Below, piece by piece: positions 50,284 to 58,400 of a stretch of DNA of 64,000 nucleotides. Each line of letters begins with the position of its first letter. Position 1 is the stretch's first letter. Below the pieces are notes generated by a model. That model searched no databases and had not been told where the DNA came from. It worked only from the letters and a program-made list of their open reading frames with translations. A program made the position numbers and the translations under genes. The stretch comes from JBIOWF01 sp044868295 (GTDB lineage Bacteria > Actinomycetota > Actinomycetes > Streptosporangiales > Streptosporangiaceae), in assembly GCA_044868295.1 (NCBI GenBank), contig JBIOWF010000229.1, positions 31,217 to 95,216 on the forward strand, given 5' to 3'.

Positions 50284-52605
50284 CTAGGACGCCGACATTG
50301 GGAGGTCCAGGCGCCAGATCTTGACCGATCGGCTCTTCCCGGCGGAGAGGATCATGGTCTTGCCGTCGACCGTCACGATGCCCACGGCGTACACGCCGGA
50401 TTTGTCCGCCTTGATTGGCTTGATCAATGACTTGTGTGTGACAGGGTCCCACAGCCGGATCGTCCCGTCGGTGCTGCCGGACACGAGAATCGGACGGCCG
50501 CCGACCTCGCCCAGAGCCAGGGAGTAGATCTTCTTCTTGTGGCCGGTCAGCTTGCCCAGGGTCTTGCCGGTGCGCGCGTCCCAGATCCTGATGGTCCTGT
50601 CCTGCCCGCCGGAGACGACCACGTCACGCCCGTCCAGATTGCCGGTCGCGACGGCGAACACGGCGGACTTGTGGCCCTTGTACGTCCGCTTCTTCTTGTG
50701 GGAGGAGAGGTCCCAGATCCGCACAGTGCCGTCCTGGCTCGCGCTGACCACCACCGACCGCCCGCCGACCTTGCCGTAGGCCAGCCAGAGGATGGCCCGC
50801 TGGTGGGCACGGATCGAGGTGATCAGCTTTCCGGACTTGATGTTCCAGATCTTCAGGAACCCGTTGCCGTCTCCGGACGCGGCGACCCATTTCTTCCCGG
50901 CCTTGCCCGCCGCGACCGCGTAGACGGCGTTGCCGTGCGCTCCCAGCGTTCGGGCCTTGCCGGTCTTGAGGTTCCACACCCGGACGGTGTGGTCGTAGCC
51001 GCCTGAGACGGCCGTGTACGTGCTCCCCATCTTCACCGTGGCGACCGCGTAGACGGCCGCTCCGCCCGCGCGCAGGGTCTTCTCGTTGCGCAGCTTTCCG
51101 ACGTTCCACACCCGGATCGAGCCGTCGCCTCCGGCCGACAGCGCCACCGGATGCCCGCCGCGCTCGCCGCCCGCCAGCGAGTAGACGAGCTTGGTGTGGC
51201 CCTTGAGCGGCTTGGCCAGATCGAGTTTCGGCTTAGGCGACGGAGAGGGCGAGAGCGAGGGCGACGCGGGAGGTTGAGGCGACGCCGTAGGCGAGGCGCT
51301 GTGCGCCGCCATCGCGGACGAGGTGATGGTGGGCACCGCCACCGCACCCGTACGGTTCCCGAACACGGCGGGGACGACGAACAGAGCGGTCGCCGCGAGC
51401 GCCAGCGCCGCGACGAGCACGCCGGTCACGAGGCCCACGCGCTTGCCCCCACCCGACCGGTCCTCGGCGTCGGGCTCGGCGATCCCCTCCGCGAAATGGG
51501 GGTCCGCCCCGAGATCCGCCGCCTCCCGCGCCAACTGAGCCGTCGGCCCTTGAGGCACAGGCCCTTGGGGCACCGGGCCTTGGGGCGTGGCCCCTTGAGC
51601 CGGCATTTGGGGCGGGGGTGCTTGGGGTGGGGACGGCTGAGCCGGGGGGCGGATGCGCGCCTGTACAGTGATCGACTCGTTGGACGCGGTATGGGCGCCC
51701 TCGGCGAGGGATCGTTCCAGACCGCCGACCGGCACTGCGGGCTCGCCGCCACCCGAGGAGTACGGCGGCTCGCCGACCACCGCGAAATCATCCTCGGGCT
51801 GGTCCTCCAGCAAGGTGAAGAGCGTTTCGGCGGCGGTGGGGCGGCTGTCCGCCCGCTTGGACAGGCACGCCGTCACGACCGGCCGGAGGCTGTCGGGGAA
51901 GGTCGCGAGGTCAGGCTCCTCGTTGATGACGCGATAGATGACGGCGGGCAGGCTGTCCTGGCCGAAAGCGGGCGTTCCGGTCGCGGCGAAAGTCATGGTG
52001 AGGGCCCACGCGAACATGTCCGTCGGCGGCCCGACCCGTTCCCCGGCCACCTGCTCGGGCGACATGTACGCGGGTGTGCCGACCACTCCGCTGGACAGGG
52101 TCATGGCCGAATCCAGGGCGCGAGCGATGCCGAAGTCGATGACCCGGGGACCGTCCGAGCCGAGCAGCACGTTGCTGGGCTTGAAGTCACGGTGCACGAT
52201 CCCGGCGCGGTGGATCGCCGCCAGCGCGGTGACCGTACCCACCGCGAGCCGGTAGAGCGCCCCGCCGGTGCGCGGACCCCGCTCGCGGACGACGCGCTGG
52301 AGCGAGACGCCGTCGACGAGCTCGCTCACGATGTACGGGCGCTCGCCGTTCATGGACGCCCCGAGGACCTGCGCCGTGCAGAACTGGGCCACCCTGCGGG
52401 CCGCAGACACCTCGCGGAGGAAGCGGTCGGCGTTGCCGCCGGGCTGGCCGAGCCTGGCGTTCAGCAGTTTGATCGCGACATTGCCGCCGTCAGGGCCTTC
52501 GGCGACGAACACGACTCCTTGCGCGCCTTCGCCCAGCCGGCCCACGAGCCGGTACTGGCCCAGCGTCTGTGGGTCGCCGGGCTGCAATGGCTGTGGCTCC
52601 GGCAC
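50284..52605 (-). CDS. Serine/threonine protein kinase with C-terminal WD40 propeller
   Basis: 773 residues. Kinase domain about 15-270: glycine loop GEGAQG (25-30), K46, catalytic HRDFKPSN with D140, VIDFGIARAL, and the APE-region TPAYMSPEQVAGERV. A Pro/Gln-rich linker (APPPQMPAQGATPQG) leads to one membrane helix, GLVTGVLVAALALAATALFV. A Ser/Pro-rich spacer and about seven WD40 blades follow (VVSGGYDHTVRVWNLKTGKA, LVSGSTDGTIRLWDPVTHKS). The WD40 part is expected outside the membrane. It probably senses an extracellular partner and signals through phosphorylation; targets are unknown. Confidence 0.93.
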   Translation of the reverse strand: MPEPQPLQPGDPQTLGQYRLVGRLGEGAQGVVFVAEGPDGGNVAIKLLNARLGQPGGNADRFLREVSAARRVAQFCTAQVLGASMNGERPYIVSELVDGVSLQRVVRERGPRTGGALYRLAVGTVTALAAIHRAGIVHRDFKPSNVLLGSDGPRVIDFGIARALDSAMTLSSGVVGTPAYMSPEQVAGERVGPPTDMFAWALTMTFAATGTPAFGQDSLPAVIYRVINEEPDLATFPDSLRPVVTACLSKRADSRPTAAETLFTLLEDQPEDDFAVVGEPPYSSGGGEPAVPVGGLERSLAEGAHTASNESITVQARIRPPAQPSPPQAPPPQMPAQGATPQGPVPQGPVPQGPTAQLAREAADLGADPHFAEGIAEPDAEDRSGGGKRVGLVTGVLVAALALAATALFVVPAVFGNRTGAVAVPTITSSAMAAHSASPTASPQPPASPSLSPSPSPKPKLDLAKPLKGHTKLVYSLAGGERGGHPVALSAGGDGSIRVWNVGKLRNEKTLRAGGAAVYAVATVKMGSTYTAVSGGYDHTVRVWNLKTGKARTLGAHGNAVYAVAAGKAGKKWVAASGDGNGFLKIWNIKSGKLITSIRAHQRAILWLAYGKVGGRSVVVSASQDGTVRIWDLSSHKKKRTYKGHKSAVFAVATGNLDGRDVVVSGGQDRTIRIWDARTGKTLGKLTGHKKKIYSLALGEVGGRPILVSGSTDGTIRLWDPVTHKSLIKPIKADKSGVYAVGIVTVDGKTMILSAGKSRSVKIWRLDLPMSAS

Positions 52606-52686
52606 GTACGCCCTCCTGGTGGCAACCCGGTGATCTTGTCAGTGACCACGAGTGATCAACCATACGCAAGAGCGGCAAATTCCCGG

Positions 52687-52712
52687 ATAGATCATTAACC
52701 TTTGTGATCTAT
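52687..52712. promoter_or_regulatory. Inverted repeat between the kinase gene and a secreted-protein gene
   Basis: ATAGATCA-N10-TGATCTAT, a perfect 8-bp inverted repeat in an AT-rich stretch. It abuts the -35 box of the promoter below and is upstream of the kinase gene on the other side. Confidence 0.55.
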
Positions 52713-52740
52713 TTGCGATTTGATCAAAGAACGTGATAAT
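52713..52740 (+). promoter_or_regulatory. Candidate promoter of the secreted protein gene
   Basis: TTGCGA (52713-52718), 16-bp spacer, GATAAT (52735-52740), about 50 bp upstream of the start codon. Confidence 0.45.
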
Positions 52741-52789
52741 CGCTGAGTCATCGGGAATATCAACAAATCAGCTCTACACGGAGACGCTC

Positions 52790-53443
52790 ATGCGCCGACA
52801 GGTCGGCACACTCTTAGGCCTCGCCTTGATCACCCCCATCGTGATCGCCCCCTCGATCCCGGCCTCCGCCGCCACGGCGACGGCCAAGGGCGCGACCACC
52901 AAGGCCGACGACCCGTACTCGGTCTTCAAGATCAGCAATGTGACGTACACGAAGAAGGTCAAGCCCGGCGGCTGGCTGAAGTACTCGTTCACCGCCACCA
53001 ACGCCGGCCCGTACGAGGCCGACTACTACTGGATCGGCGGCGTCCTCCCCAAGGGCATCGACCACAAGGGCACCCTCTACTGGAACGGTCCGAAGGGTTC
53101 CAAGTGCGAATGGGAGGACCGGCAGTTCTGGTGCTGGACCCCCCACGTCCTCGACGTCGGCGAGTCTGACCGCCTGTCGTTCTGGCTGAAGCTGTCGAAG
53201 AAGGCCAAGGGCACCCAGGTGGCGAAGATCGGCGCCATCAACTACGACGTGCCCCGCGGAGCCGAGGACCTCGACAAGGAGCGGCTCAAGGATCTCGGCA
53301 TCAAGGGCTGGATCTACTCCAAGACCGTGAAGACGAAGGTCATCAAGCCCAGGACCAAGCCCAAGCCGCACTACAACCCGCCGCCGCCGGTGGTCAACCC
53401 GCCGCACCACCACCACTCGGTGACCGACGAGAAGCCGACCTGA
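52790..53443 (+). CDS. Secreted DUF11-like protein with His/Pro-rich tail (paralogue A)
   Basis: 217 residues from ATG 52790 (GGAG 7 nt upstream). Signal MRRQVGTLLGLALITPIVIA with cleavage near ASA. The core starts TKADDPYSVFKISNVTYTKK and contains a beta-sandwich-like YSFTATNAGPYEADYYWIGG, LPKGIDHKGTLYWNGPKGSK and a conserved Cys pair (KCEW, FWCW). The C-terminal basic tail is Pro/His-rich (HYNPPPPVVNPPHHHHSV) and might bind metal or wall. It is a clear paralogue of the gene at 57684, which lacks the tail. Function unknown. Confidence 0.78.
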   Translation: MRRQVGTLLGLALITPIVIAPSIPASAATATAKGATTKADDPYSVFKISNVTYTKKVKPGGWLKYSFTATNAGPYEADYYWIGGVLPKGIDHKGTLYWNGPKGSKCEWEDRQFWCWTPHVLDVGESDRLSFWLKLSKKAKGTQVAKIGAINYDVPRGAEDLDKERLKDLGIKGWIYSKTVKTKVIKPRTKPKPHYNPPPPVVNPPHHHHSVTDEKPT

Positions 53444-53539
53444 TCCGTCCCGAAACTCGGCCCGAGCCCGCCTGAGTCGCGGCCCGCGCGGCGGACTCGG
53501 CCGCCGCCGATACGAAGCCGGACGTGCCCCGGGGCGCGC

Positions 53540-53566
53540 GCCCGCCGCGTCACCCGCGCGGCGGGC
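53540..53566. terminator. Hairpin between convergent genes
   Basis: GCCCGCCGCG (53540-53549) pairs with CGCGGCGGGC (53557-53566) with a 7-nt loop. It lies between the secreted-protein gene and the convergent response regulator. No T run. Confidence 0.5.
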
Positions 53567-53593
53567 TCGCCTCTCCGGCCGGTCTGATCGAGG

Positions 53594-54223
53594 TCAGCCC
53601 AGGCCGTGCCGTACGGCATAGAGCGCGGCCTGGGTCCGGTCCTGGACGCCCAGCTTCATCAGAACGTTGGAAACGTGGGTCTTCACCGTCTTCTCCGCTA
53701 TGACCAACTCGCGGGCGATCTCCCGGTTGGAATGGCCGGCGGCGATCAACCGGAGCACGTCCCGCTCCCGCTCGGTCAGCATGGCCACCGCGTCGGCCGT
53801 GTCCGACTCGGGGGACGCGGCCAACACGGCTTCCGCGGCCTCGGGGGCGAGCAGCACCTGCCCGCCGTGGACCGCGCGGATCGCCTGGACCAGAGCGGCC
53901 GGGTCGACGTCCTTGTAGAGGAAGCCCGCCGCTCCCGCCCGGATCACCGGCGCCACGTCGCCGCGGTCGCTCACCGAGGTGAGCACGATCGCCCGCACCT
54001 GGAGGCCGCGCGCGGCCAACTCGGTCAGCGCGCCCAGACCGTCGAGGACGGGCATCTTCAGATCGAGCAGCAGCACGTCGGGCCCGAGGGCCTCGACCAT
54101 CGACACCGCCTCGGCTCCGTTGGCGGCCTCCCCCACCACGGTGACGTCCTCCTGGATGTCCAGGAAGGTGCGCAAACCCTGGCGGACCACCGGATGATCG
54201 TCCGCTACCAGAACACGGATCAT
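53594..54223 (-). CDS. NarL/FixJ-type response regulator
   Basis: 209 residues from ATG 54223. The receiver domain begins MIRVLVADDHPVVRQGLRTF, with the phospho-Asp in PDVLLLDLKMPVLDGLGALT and the switch Thr/Lys regions VLTSVSD and FLYKD. A LuxR-type HTH is at the C-terminus: LTERERDVLRLIAAGHSNRE, IARELVIAEKTVKTHVSNVL. It pairs with the histidine kinase encoded upstream. Targets unknown. An upstream in-frame start (54265) is disfavoured. Confidence 0.93.
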   Translation of the reverse strand: MIRVLVADDHPVVRQGLRTFLDIQEDVTVVGEAANGAEAVSMVEALGPDVLLLDLKMPVLDGLGALTELAARGLQVRAIVLTSVSDRGDVAPVIRAGAAGFLYKDVDPAALVQAIRAVHGGQVLLAPEAAEAVLAASPESDTADAVAMLTERERDVLRLIAAGHSNREIARELVIAEKTVKTHVSNVLMKLGVQDRTQAALYAVRHGLG

Positions 54224-54361
54224 GTCCGCGTCTCCAGCCGGACGGGCCCGCTGTTCTCCAGGCAACGAGCCTTCCGAGAGCGCCCCGTCACGCCGCCCAC
54301 CTCCGGCTGAGCAGGCCCATGGCTCTCGCGGCCGGAACCTTCACATGAACGGCCCGTCACG

Positions 54362-54439
54362 CCGTGCCGCGTGGTCAAGCGGGCACCTCCAGACGGACCG
54401 CCGTGCCGCGTGGTCAAGCGGGCACCTCCAGACGGACCG
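54362..54439. repeat. Perfect 39-bp tandem duplication at the 3' end of the histidine kinase gene
   Basis: 54362-54400 and 54401-54439 are identical. The unit holds the last codons of the kinase (VRLEVPA), its TGA and 14 bp of downstream sequence. As 39 is divisible by three, the copy keeps frame and supplies a second identical ending after the first stop. Confidence 0.95.
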
Positions 54440-55541
54440 TCGTGCCGCCCGTCGGAGCGGCGGCGACCTCCAGCGTGCCTCCGGCGTTCTCCGCGCGGTC
54501 GCGCATGGACGCCAGGCCGAGCCCGCGCGAGGAGTCGGCCGCCAGGTCGAACCCCTTGCCGTTGTCGTTGATCTCCAGCACGAGCCGCGGGCCGGTGTGC
54601 GAGAGCCGTACGCGGATCAACCGGGGGTCGGCGTGGCGCAGCGCGTTGTGCAGGGCCTCCTGGGCCACGCGCAGCACGGCGACCTCGACCGCGGGCGTGG
54701 CGTCCTGCGGCGGTTCGCCCTCGAACGAGAACTCAACCGACGCGGGATGCAGCCGGTCCATGAGCTGGACGTGCTTTCTGAGCGTCTCGACGAGGCCGTG
54801 CCGGTCCAGCTCCGCCGGGCGCAGTTCCACGATCACGGCGCGCAGCTCGGCGAGGGCCTCCCCCGCGAGCTGCCGCACGTGGTCGAGCTCCTTCGCGGCG
54901 CGGGCGGGATCGCTGGTCAGCAGCGACGCGGCGGCTTGGGCGGTCAGGCGCAGCGAGAACAGCTTCTGGGTGACGGCGTCGTGGAGCTCGCGGGCCATCC
55001 GGGTGCGTTCCTCGTTCACCGTCACCTGCCGCGCGCGCTCGTAGAGCCGGGCATTGGTCAGCGCGATGGCGGCGTGCGCGGCGAACAGCGTGAGCAGCTC
55101 CTCGTCCTCTTCGGTGAACCCGCCGGGCGTCCTCTTGTTGGACAGGAAGATGATCCCGAGAACCTGGCCTCCGTCGAAGATCGGTACGCCGAGAAAGTCC
55201 TTGAGCACGGGATGGGCCTTCGGCCACCACTCGAACCGGGCGTCCTTGCGGATGTCGGGCAGCCTGACCGGCGTCCCCTCGCGGAGCATGGCGCCGAGCA
55301 TGCCGTGTTGCCGGGGCGTCGGCCCGATGGCCTCCCATTCCTCGTCGGAGATGCCCTCCGCGACGAACTCGTCGAACGCGCCCTCGTCGTCGGGCACTCC
55401 CAGCGCCGCGTAGCGGGCGTCGAGCAGCTGCCCCGCCGACCGCACGATCACCTGGAGCACCTCACGGACCGACAGGTGCCGGGTGACCGCGAGCACGGCC
55501 GAGCTCACCGCGTACAGCACGGCATCCCGATCAGCGCTCAC
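54414..55541 (-). CDS. GAF-domain sensor histidine kinase (HisKA_3)
   Basis: 375 residues from GTG 55541 (GTG 55550 also possible). A GAF domain covers about residues 20-170 (VREVLQVIVRSAGQLLDARY, FLGVPIFDGGQVLGIIFLSN). The dimerisation/phospho-acceptor helix is ERTRMARELHDAVTQKLFSL. The HATPase_c domain has EALHNALRHADPRLIRVRLS, LEINDNGKGFDL and RGLGLASMRDRAENAGGTLE. No membrane helix, so it is a cytosolic sensor. It phosphorylates the adjacent NarL-type regulator. The signal is unknown; GAF kinases of this kind (DevS/NarX-like) often sense small molecules or redox state. Confidence 0.92.
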   Translation of the reverse strand: MSADRDAVLYAVSSAVLAVTRHLSVREVLQVIVRSAGQLLDARYAALGVPDDEGAFDEFVAEGISDEEWEAIGPTPRQHGMLGAMLREGTPVRLPDIRKDARFEWWPKAHPVLKDFLGVPIFDGGQVLGIIFLSNKRTPGGFTEEDEELLTLFAAHAAIALTNARLYERARQVTVNEERTRMARELHDAVTQKLFSLRLTAQAAASLLTSDPARAAKELDHVRQLAGEALAELRAVIVELRPAELDRHGLVETLRKHVQLMDRLHPASVEFSFEGEPPQDATPAVEVAVLRVAQEALHNALRHADPRLIRVRLSHTGPRLVLEINDNGKGFDLAADSSRGLGLASMRDRAENAGGTLEVAAAPTGGTTVRLEVPA

Positions 55542-55664
55542 GGTCCACACGATAGACCGTCGCTCGGACCCGTTCCTCGGCCGATGGTCCTACGTCGATG
55601 AGCCCAGACCGGGTCTGGTCCTCAGCCCGATGTACGGCTCCCGCGCGCTTCCTAGCGTGAAGGC

Positions 55665-56381
55665 ATGGGAGCCACAGAAGCGACGTACGCCACGGAAACC
55701 ACCGAAAAGACAGTCACTCGCCACGCGCTCATCACCGGCGCCTCCCGCGGGCTGGGGCTCGCGCTGGCGCAGGCGCTCGCGGCCGAAGGCTGGGCCCTGA
55801 CCCTGACCGGGCGAAACGAGGAAGACCTCCACTCGGCGGCCGTCGACCTGAACGCCACGGCCTTCGCCGGGGACGTGACCGATGCCGCGCACCGGGCGAG
55901 GCTGGCGGATGCCGTACCGGACCTGGATCTTCTGATCAACAACGCGGCCGGGCTGGGCGCCGTGCCGCTCCCGCCGGTCTCCGACTACCCGCTCGACGAC
56001 CTGCGGGGACTGTTCGAGTCGAACGTCATCGCGCCGTTGGCGCTGATCCAGGCCACGTTGCCCGCGCTGCGCAAGCGGGGCGGGGCCGTCATCAACATCT
56101 CGTCGGACGCCGCGGTTGAGGCCTACGAGGGCTGGGGCGGCTACGGGGCGTCCAAGGCCGCGCTCAACCAGCTCTCGCACGTGCTGGCCGCCGAGGAGCC
56201 GGATGTCGCGGTCTGGTGGGTGGATCCCGGAGAGATGCGCACCCGCATGCTGGCCGACGCGATCGGAGCGGACGAGGCCGCCTCCGCTCCCCCGCCGGAG
56301 ACCGTCGCCCGCCTGTTGCTCCGCCTCGTCGCGGCCCGCCCCGCCAGTGGACGATTCAGCCGGGAGGCGCTGGAGCGGTGA
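55665..56381 (+). CDS. Short-chain dehydrogenase/reductase
   Basis: 238 residues. Cofactor motif TGxxxGxG in LITGASRGLGLALAQALAAE, NNAG-type motif LLINNAAGLGA, catalytic Tyr/Lys in YGASKAALNQL, and Ser in INISSDAAVEAYEG. The substrate is unknown. Its stop overlaps the GTG start of the next gene (GTGA), so the two are coupled. Confidence 0.88.
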   Translation: MGATEATYATETTEKTVTRHALITGASRGLGLALAQALAAEGWALTLTGRNEEDLHSAAVDLNATAFAGDVTDAAHRARLADAVPDLDLLINNAAGLGAVPLPPVSDYPLDDLRGLFESNVIAPLALIQATLPALRKRGGAVINISSDAAVEAYEGWGGYGASKAALNQLSHVLAAEEPDVAVWWVDPGEMRTRMLADAIGADEAASAPPPETVARLLLRLVAARPASGRFSREALER

Positions 56382-57376
56382 GCATCGACTTCGCGCTGCC
56401 GGCCGTACGGGAGGCGCACGAACCCCCCGAGGCGCGGGGCCTGCGCCGGGACGCGGTCCGGCTGCTGGTCTCCCGCCGGGACTCGGGCGAGATCACCCAT
56501 CGCTCCTTCATCGAGTTGCCGCAGATCCTGGCCCCCGGCGACCTTCTCGTGGTCAACAATTCGGCGACACTTCCCGCCGCGGTCCGGCTCGACCGGCTGG
56601 CGGTGCACTTCTCCGGCCGGCTGCCGTCGGGCGAGTGGCTGGTCGAGCTCAGGCGCCGTACGGCCGCCGCGACCGAGCCGTACGCGGGAGGCGTGCCGGG
56701 CGAGTGGCTGCCGATGCCGGGCGGGGCGACGCTGCGGCTGCTGGCGCACGAGACGCCTCGGTTGTGGCGAGCTCGGCTGGACCGCGACGTGCCCGCTTAT
56801 CTGCGCAAGCACGGAGCGCCGATCCGGTACTCGTACGTCGGGCGGGACTGGCCCCTCTCCGACCATCAGACGATCTTCGGTCTGGAGCCGGGGAGCGCGG
56901 AGATGCCGAGCGCCGGCCGGCCGTTCACCGCAGAGCTGGTCACGGCCCTGGTCTCCCGTGGGATCGTCGTCGCCCCCATCACACTTCACACGGGGGTCGC
57001 CTCTCCGGAGAAGGACGAGCCTCCCTACGCGGAGCGGTTCTCGGTTCCGGAGCAGACGGCCCGGCTGGTGAATCTCGTCCGCGAGAACGCGGGGCGCGTG
57101 ATCGCCGTCGGCACCACGGTGGTCCGGGCGCTGGAGACGGCGGCGCTGAGCGGCACGGTGCGGGCCGCGGAGGGCTGGACATCCCACATCGTCACGCCGG
57201 TCGAGGGGGTCCGCGCGGTCGACGGGCTGATCACCGGCCTGCACGAACCCCGATCCACCCATCTCATGATGTTGTCGGCGATCGCCGGGCCGCGGTTGCT
57301 CGCGCGCTCCTATGAGGCGGCTCTGGAGGGGAGCTACCTCTGGCACGAGTTCGGCGACACGCACCTGATCTTCTAG
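56378..57376 (+). CDS. S-adenosylmethionine:tRNA ribosyltransferase-isomerase-like (QueA family)
   Basis: 332 residues. QueA converts preQ1 in tRNA to epoxyqueuosine. Matching blocks: FALPAVREAHEPPEARGLRR, LLVVNNSATLPAAVRLDRLA, HGAPIRYSYVGRDWPLSDHQ, VSRGIVVAPITLHTGVASPE, PYAERFSVPEQTARLVNLVR, IAVGTTVVRALETA and LITGLHEPRSTHLMMLSAIA. Many actinomycetes keep a QueA-like gene away from other queuosine genes, and none is nearby here, so its true substrate could differ. It overlaps the SDR gene. GTG start at 56378. Confidence 0.82.
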   Translation: MSIDFALPAVREAHEPPEARGLRRDAVRLLVSRRDSGEITHRSFIELPQILAPGDLLVVNNSATLPAAVRLDRLAVHFSGRLPSGEWLVELRRRTAAATEPYAGGVPGEWLPMPGGATLRLLAHETPRLWRARLDRDVPAYLRKHGAPIRYSYVGRDWPLSDHQTIFGLEPGSAEMPSAGRPFTAELVTALVSRGIVVAPITLHTGVASPEKDEPPYAERFSVPEQTARLVNLVRENAGRVIAVGTTVVRALETAALSGTVRAAEGWTSHIVTPVEGVRAVDGLITGLHEPRSTHLMMLSAIAGPRLLARSYEAALEGSYLWHEFGDTHLIF

Positions 57377-57683
57377 CGGTGGCGGCCGTGGATCATCTCT
57401 AAGCGGTACGGCTTCACGCTGGTGATCAAAAATTTATGTGTGCGGGAAGCGGCTCGGTCGTTTCAGCGATGCCGCCGTGAAGGCCGTTCCCGACTCGGGT
57501 TCATGGGACTTGACCAGCGAGGATGGCTGCGGCAGCTGGATCGGGACGCGACCGTGCCAGGTAAGGAATGCGCAAAATCTTCATAAAAAAGATCTATACG
57601 CACTGTTCGTGGAGATGGTACTAATTCTCCCGATTCATGGGGGTTTCACGTTTCCCCCTCGTTCCTCAGGGAGAAAACCGCAG
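57377..57683. other. Long 5' region of secreted paralogue B
   Basis: No supported gene. The last 150 bp are AT-rich (e.g. around 57575-57600, with ATCTT...AAGAT pairing) and probably hold the promoter and a leader for the gene at 57684. Confidence 0.5.
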
Positions 57684-58244
57684 ATGCGTCACCCGATCGC
57701 CAAGATCGCCACTCTAGCGCTGGTCGCCCCGCTCGCGGGCGCCACGTTCCTCGCCGCCGCCCCGGCCTCCGCGGCGCCGGCTTCCGTCAAGACCGCCGCC
57801 ACCAAGGCGGACGACCCCTACTCGAAGTTCGGAATCATCGTAAAGGCCCCGAAGAAGGTCCGGGCCGGGGGAAAGATCACCTACACCATCGCCGCGGTGA
57901 ACCACGGTCCGTACACCGCCGACTTCTACTACCTCGGCGGCAAGCTGCCCAAGGGCATCTACGGATCCGTCAGCTACAAGGGCACCAAGGGAACCAAGTG
58001 CTCGTTCTACAGCGACGGTTTCTGGTGCTGGGGACCGTACGCCCTTGAGGTCGACGACTACGACTTCCTCCAGATCACGGTCAAGCTCAAGAAGGGCACG
58101 AAGGGGACCGCGGTCGCCAGGCTCGGCGCCCTCAGCGCCGACATCCCCACCGGCGCCGAGAACCTGAACAAGGAGCGCTGGAAGGAGCTCGGAATCAAGA
58201 GCTACTACTGGTGGAAGACCGTCAAGACCAAGATCGTGCGCTAG
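57684..58244 (+). CDS. Secreted DUF11-like protein (paralogue B)
   Basis: 186 residues from ATG 57684 with GGGAG about 10 nt upstream. Signal IAKIATLALVAPLAGATFLA cut near ASA-AP. The core parallels paralogue A at 52790: TKADDPYSKFGIIVKAPKKV, YTIAAVNHGPYTADFYYLGG, LPKGIYGSVSYKGTKGTKCS and FWCWGPYALEVDDYDFLQIT, ending KSYYWWKTVKTKIVR. The two share the Cys pair and the GAENLNKERWKELGIK-type block but B lacks the His/Pro tail. Very Lys/Tyr-rich. An upstream in-frame ATG (57438) is not used because it precedes the signal. Function unknown. Confidence 0.78.
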   Translation: MRHPIAKIATLALVAPLAGATFLAAAPASAAPASVKTAATKADDPYSKFGIIVKAPKKVRAGGKITYTIAAVNHGPYTADFYYLGGKLPKGIYGSVSYKGTKGTKCSFYSDGFWCWGPYALEVDDYDFLQITVKLKKGTKGTAVARLGALSADIPTGAENLNKERWKELGIKSYYWWKTVKTKIVR

Positions 58245-58261
58245 CCGTACGGGGATGACGA

Positions 58262-58295
58262 GAAACGCCCGCCCGGTTCCCCGGGCGGGCGTTTC
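58262..58295. terminator. Strong hairpin terminator
   Basis: A 15-bp perfect stem: GAAACGCCCGCCCGG (58262-58276), loop TTCC, CCGGGCGGGCGTTTC (58281-58295). The A and T runs at its ends let it work in both directions, serving the secreted-protein gene and possibly the convergent acyltransferase gene. Confidence 0.88.
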
Positions 58296-58400
58296 GTGTG
58301 AGCGCTGGGATGATTCGGCGGCGCTTTGGAGTTCAGGCCCCGCCGCATGGTGGAACGCCCCTCAGCCGGCCTGCTGATCTCGGCGCGGGCATGCGGCAGG

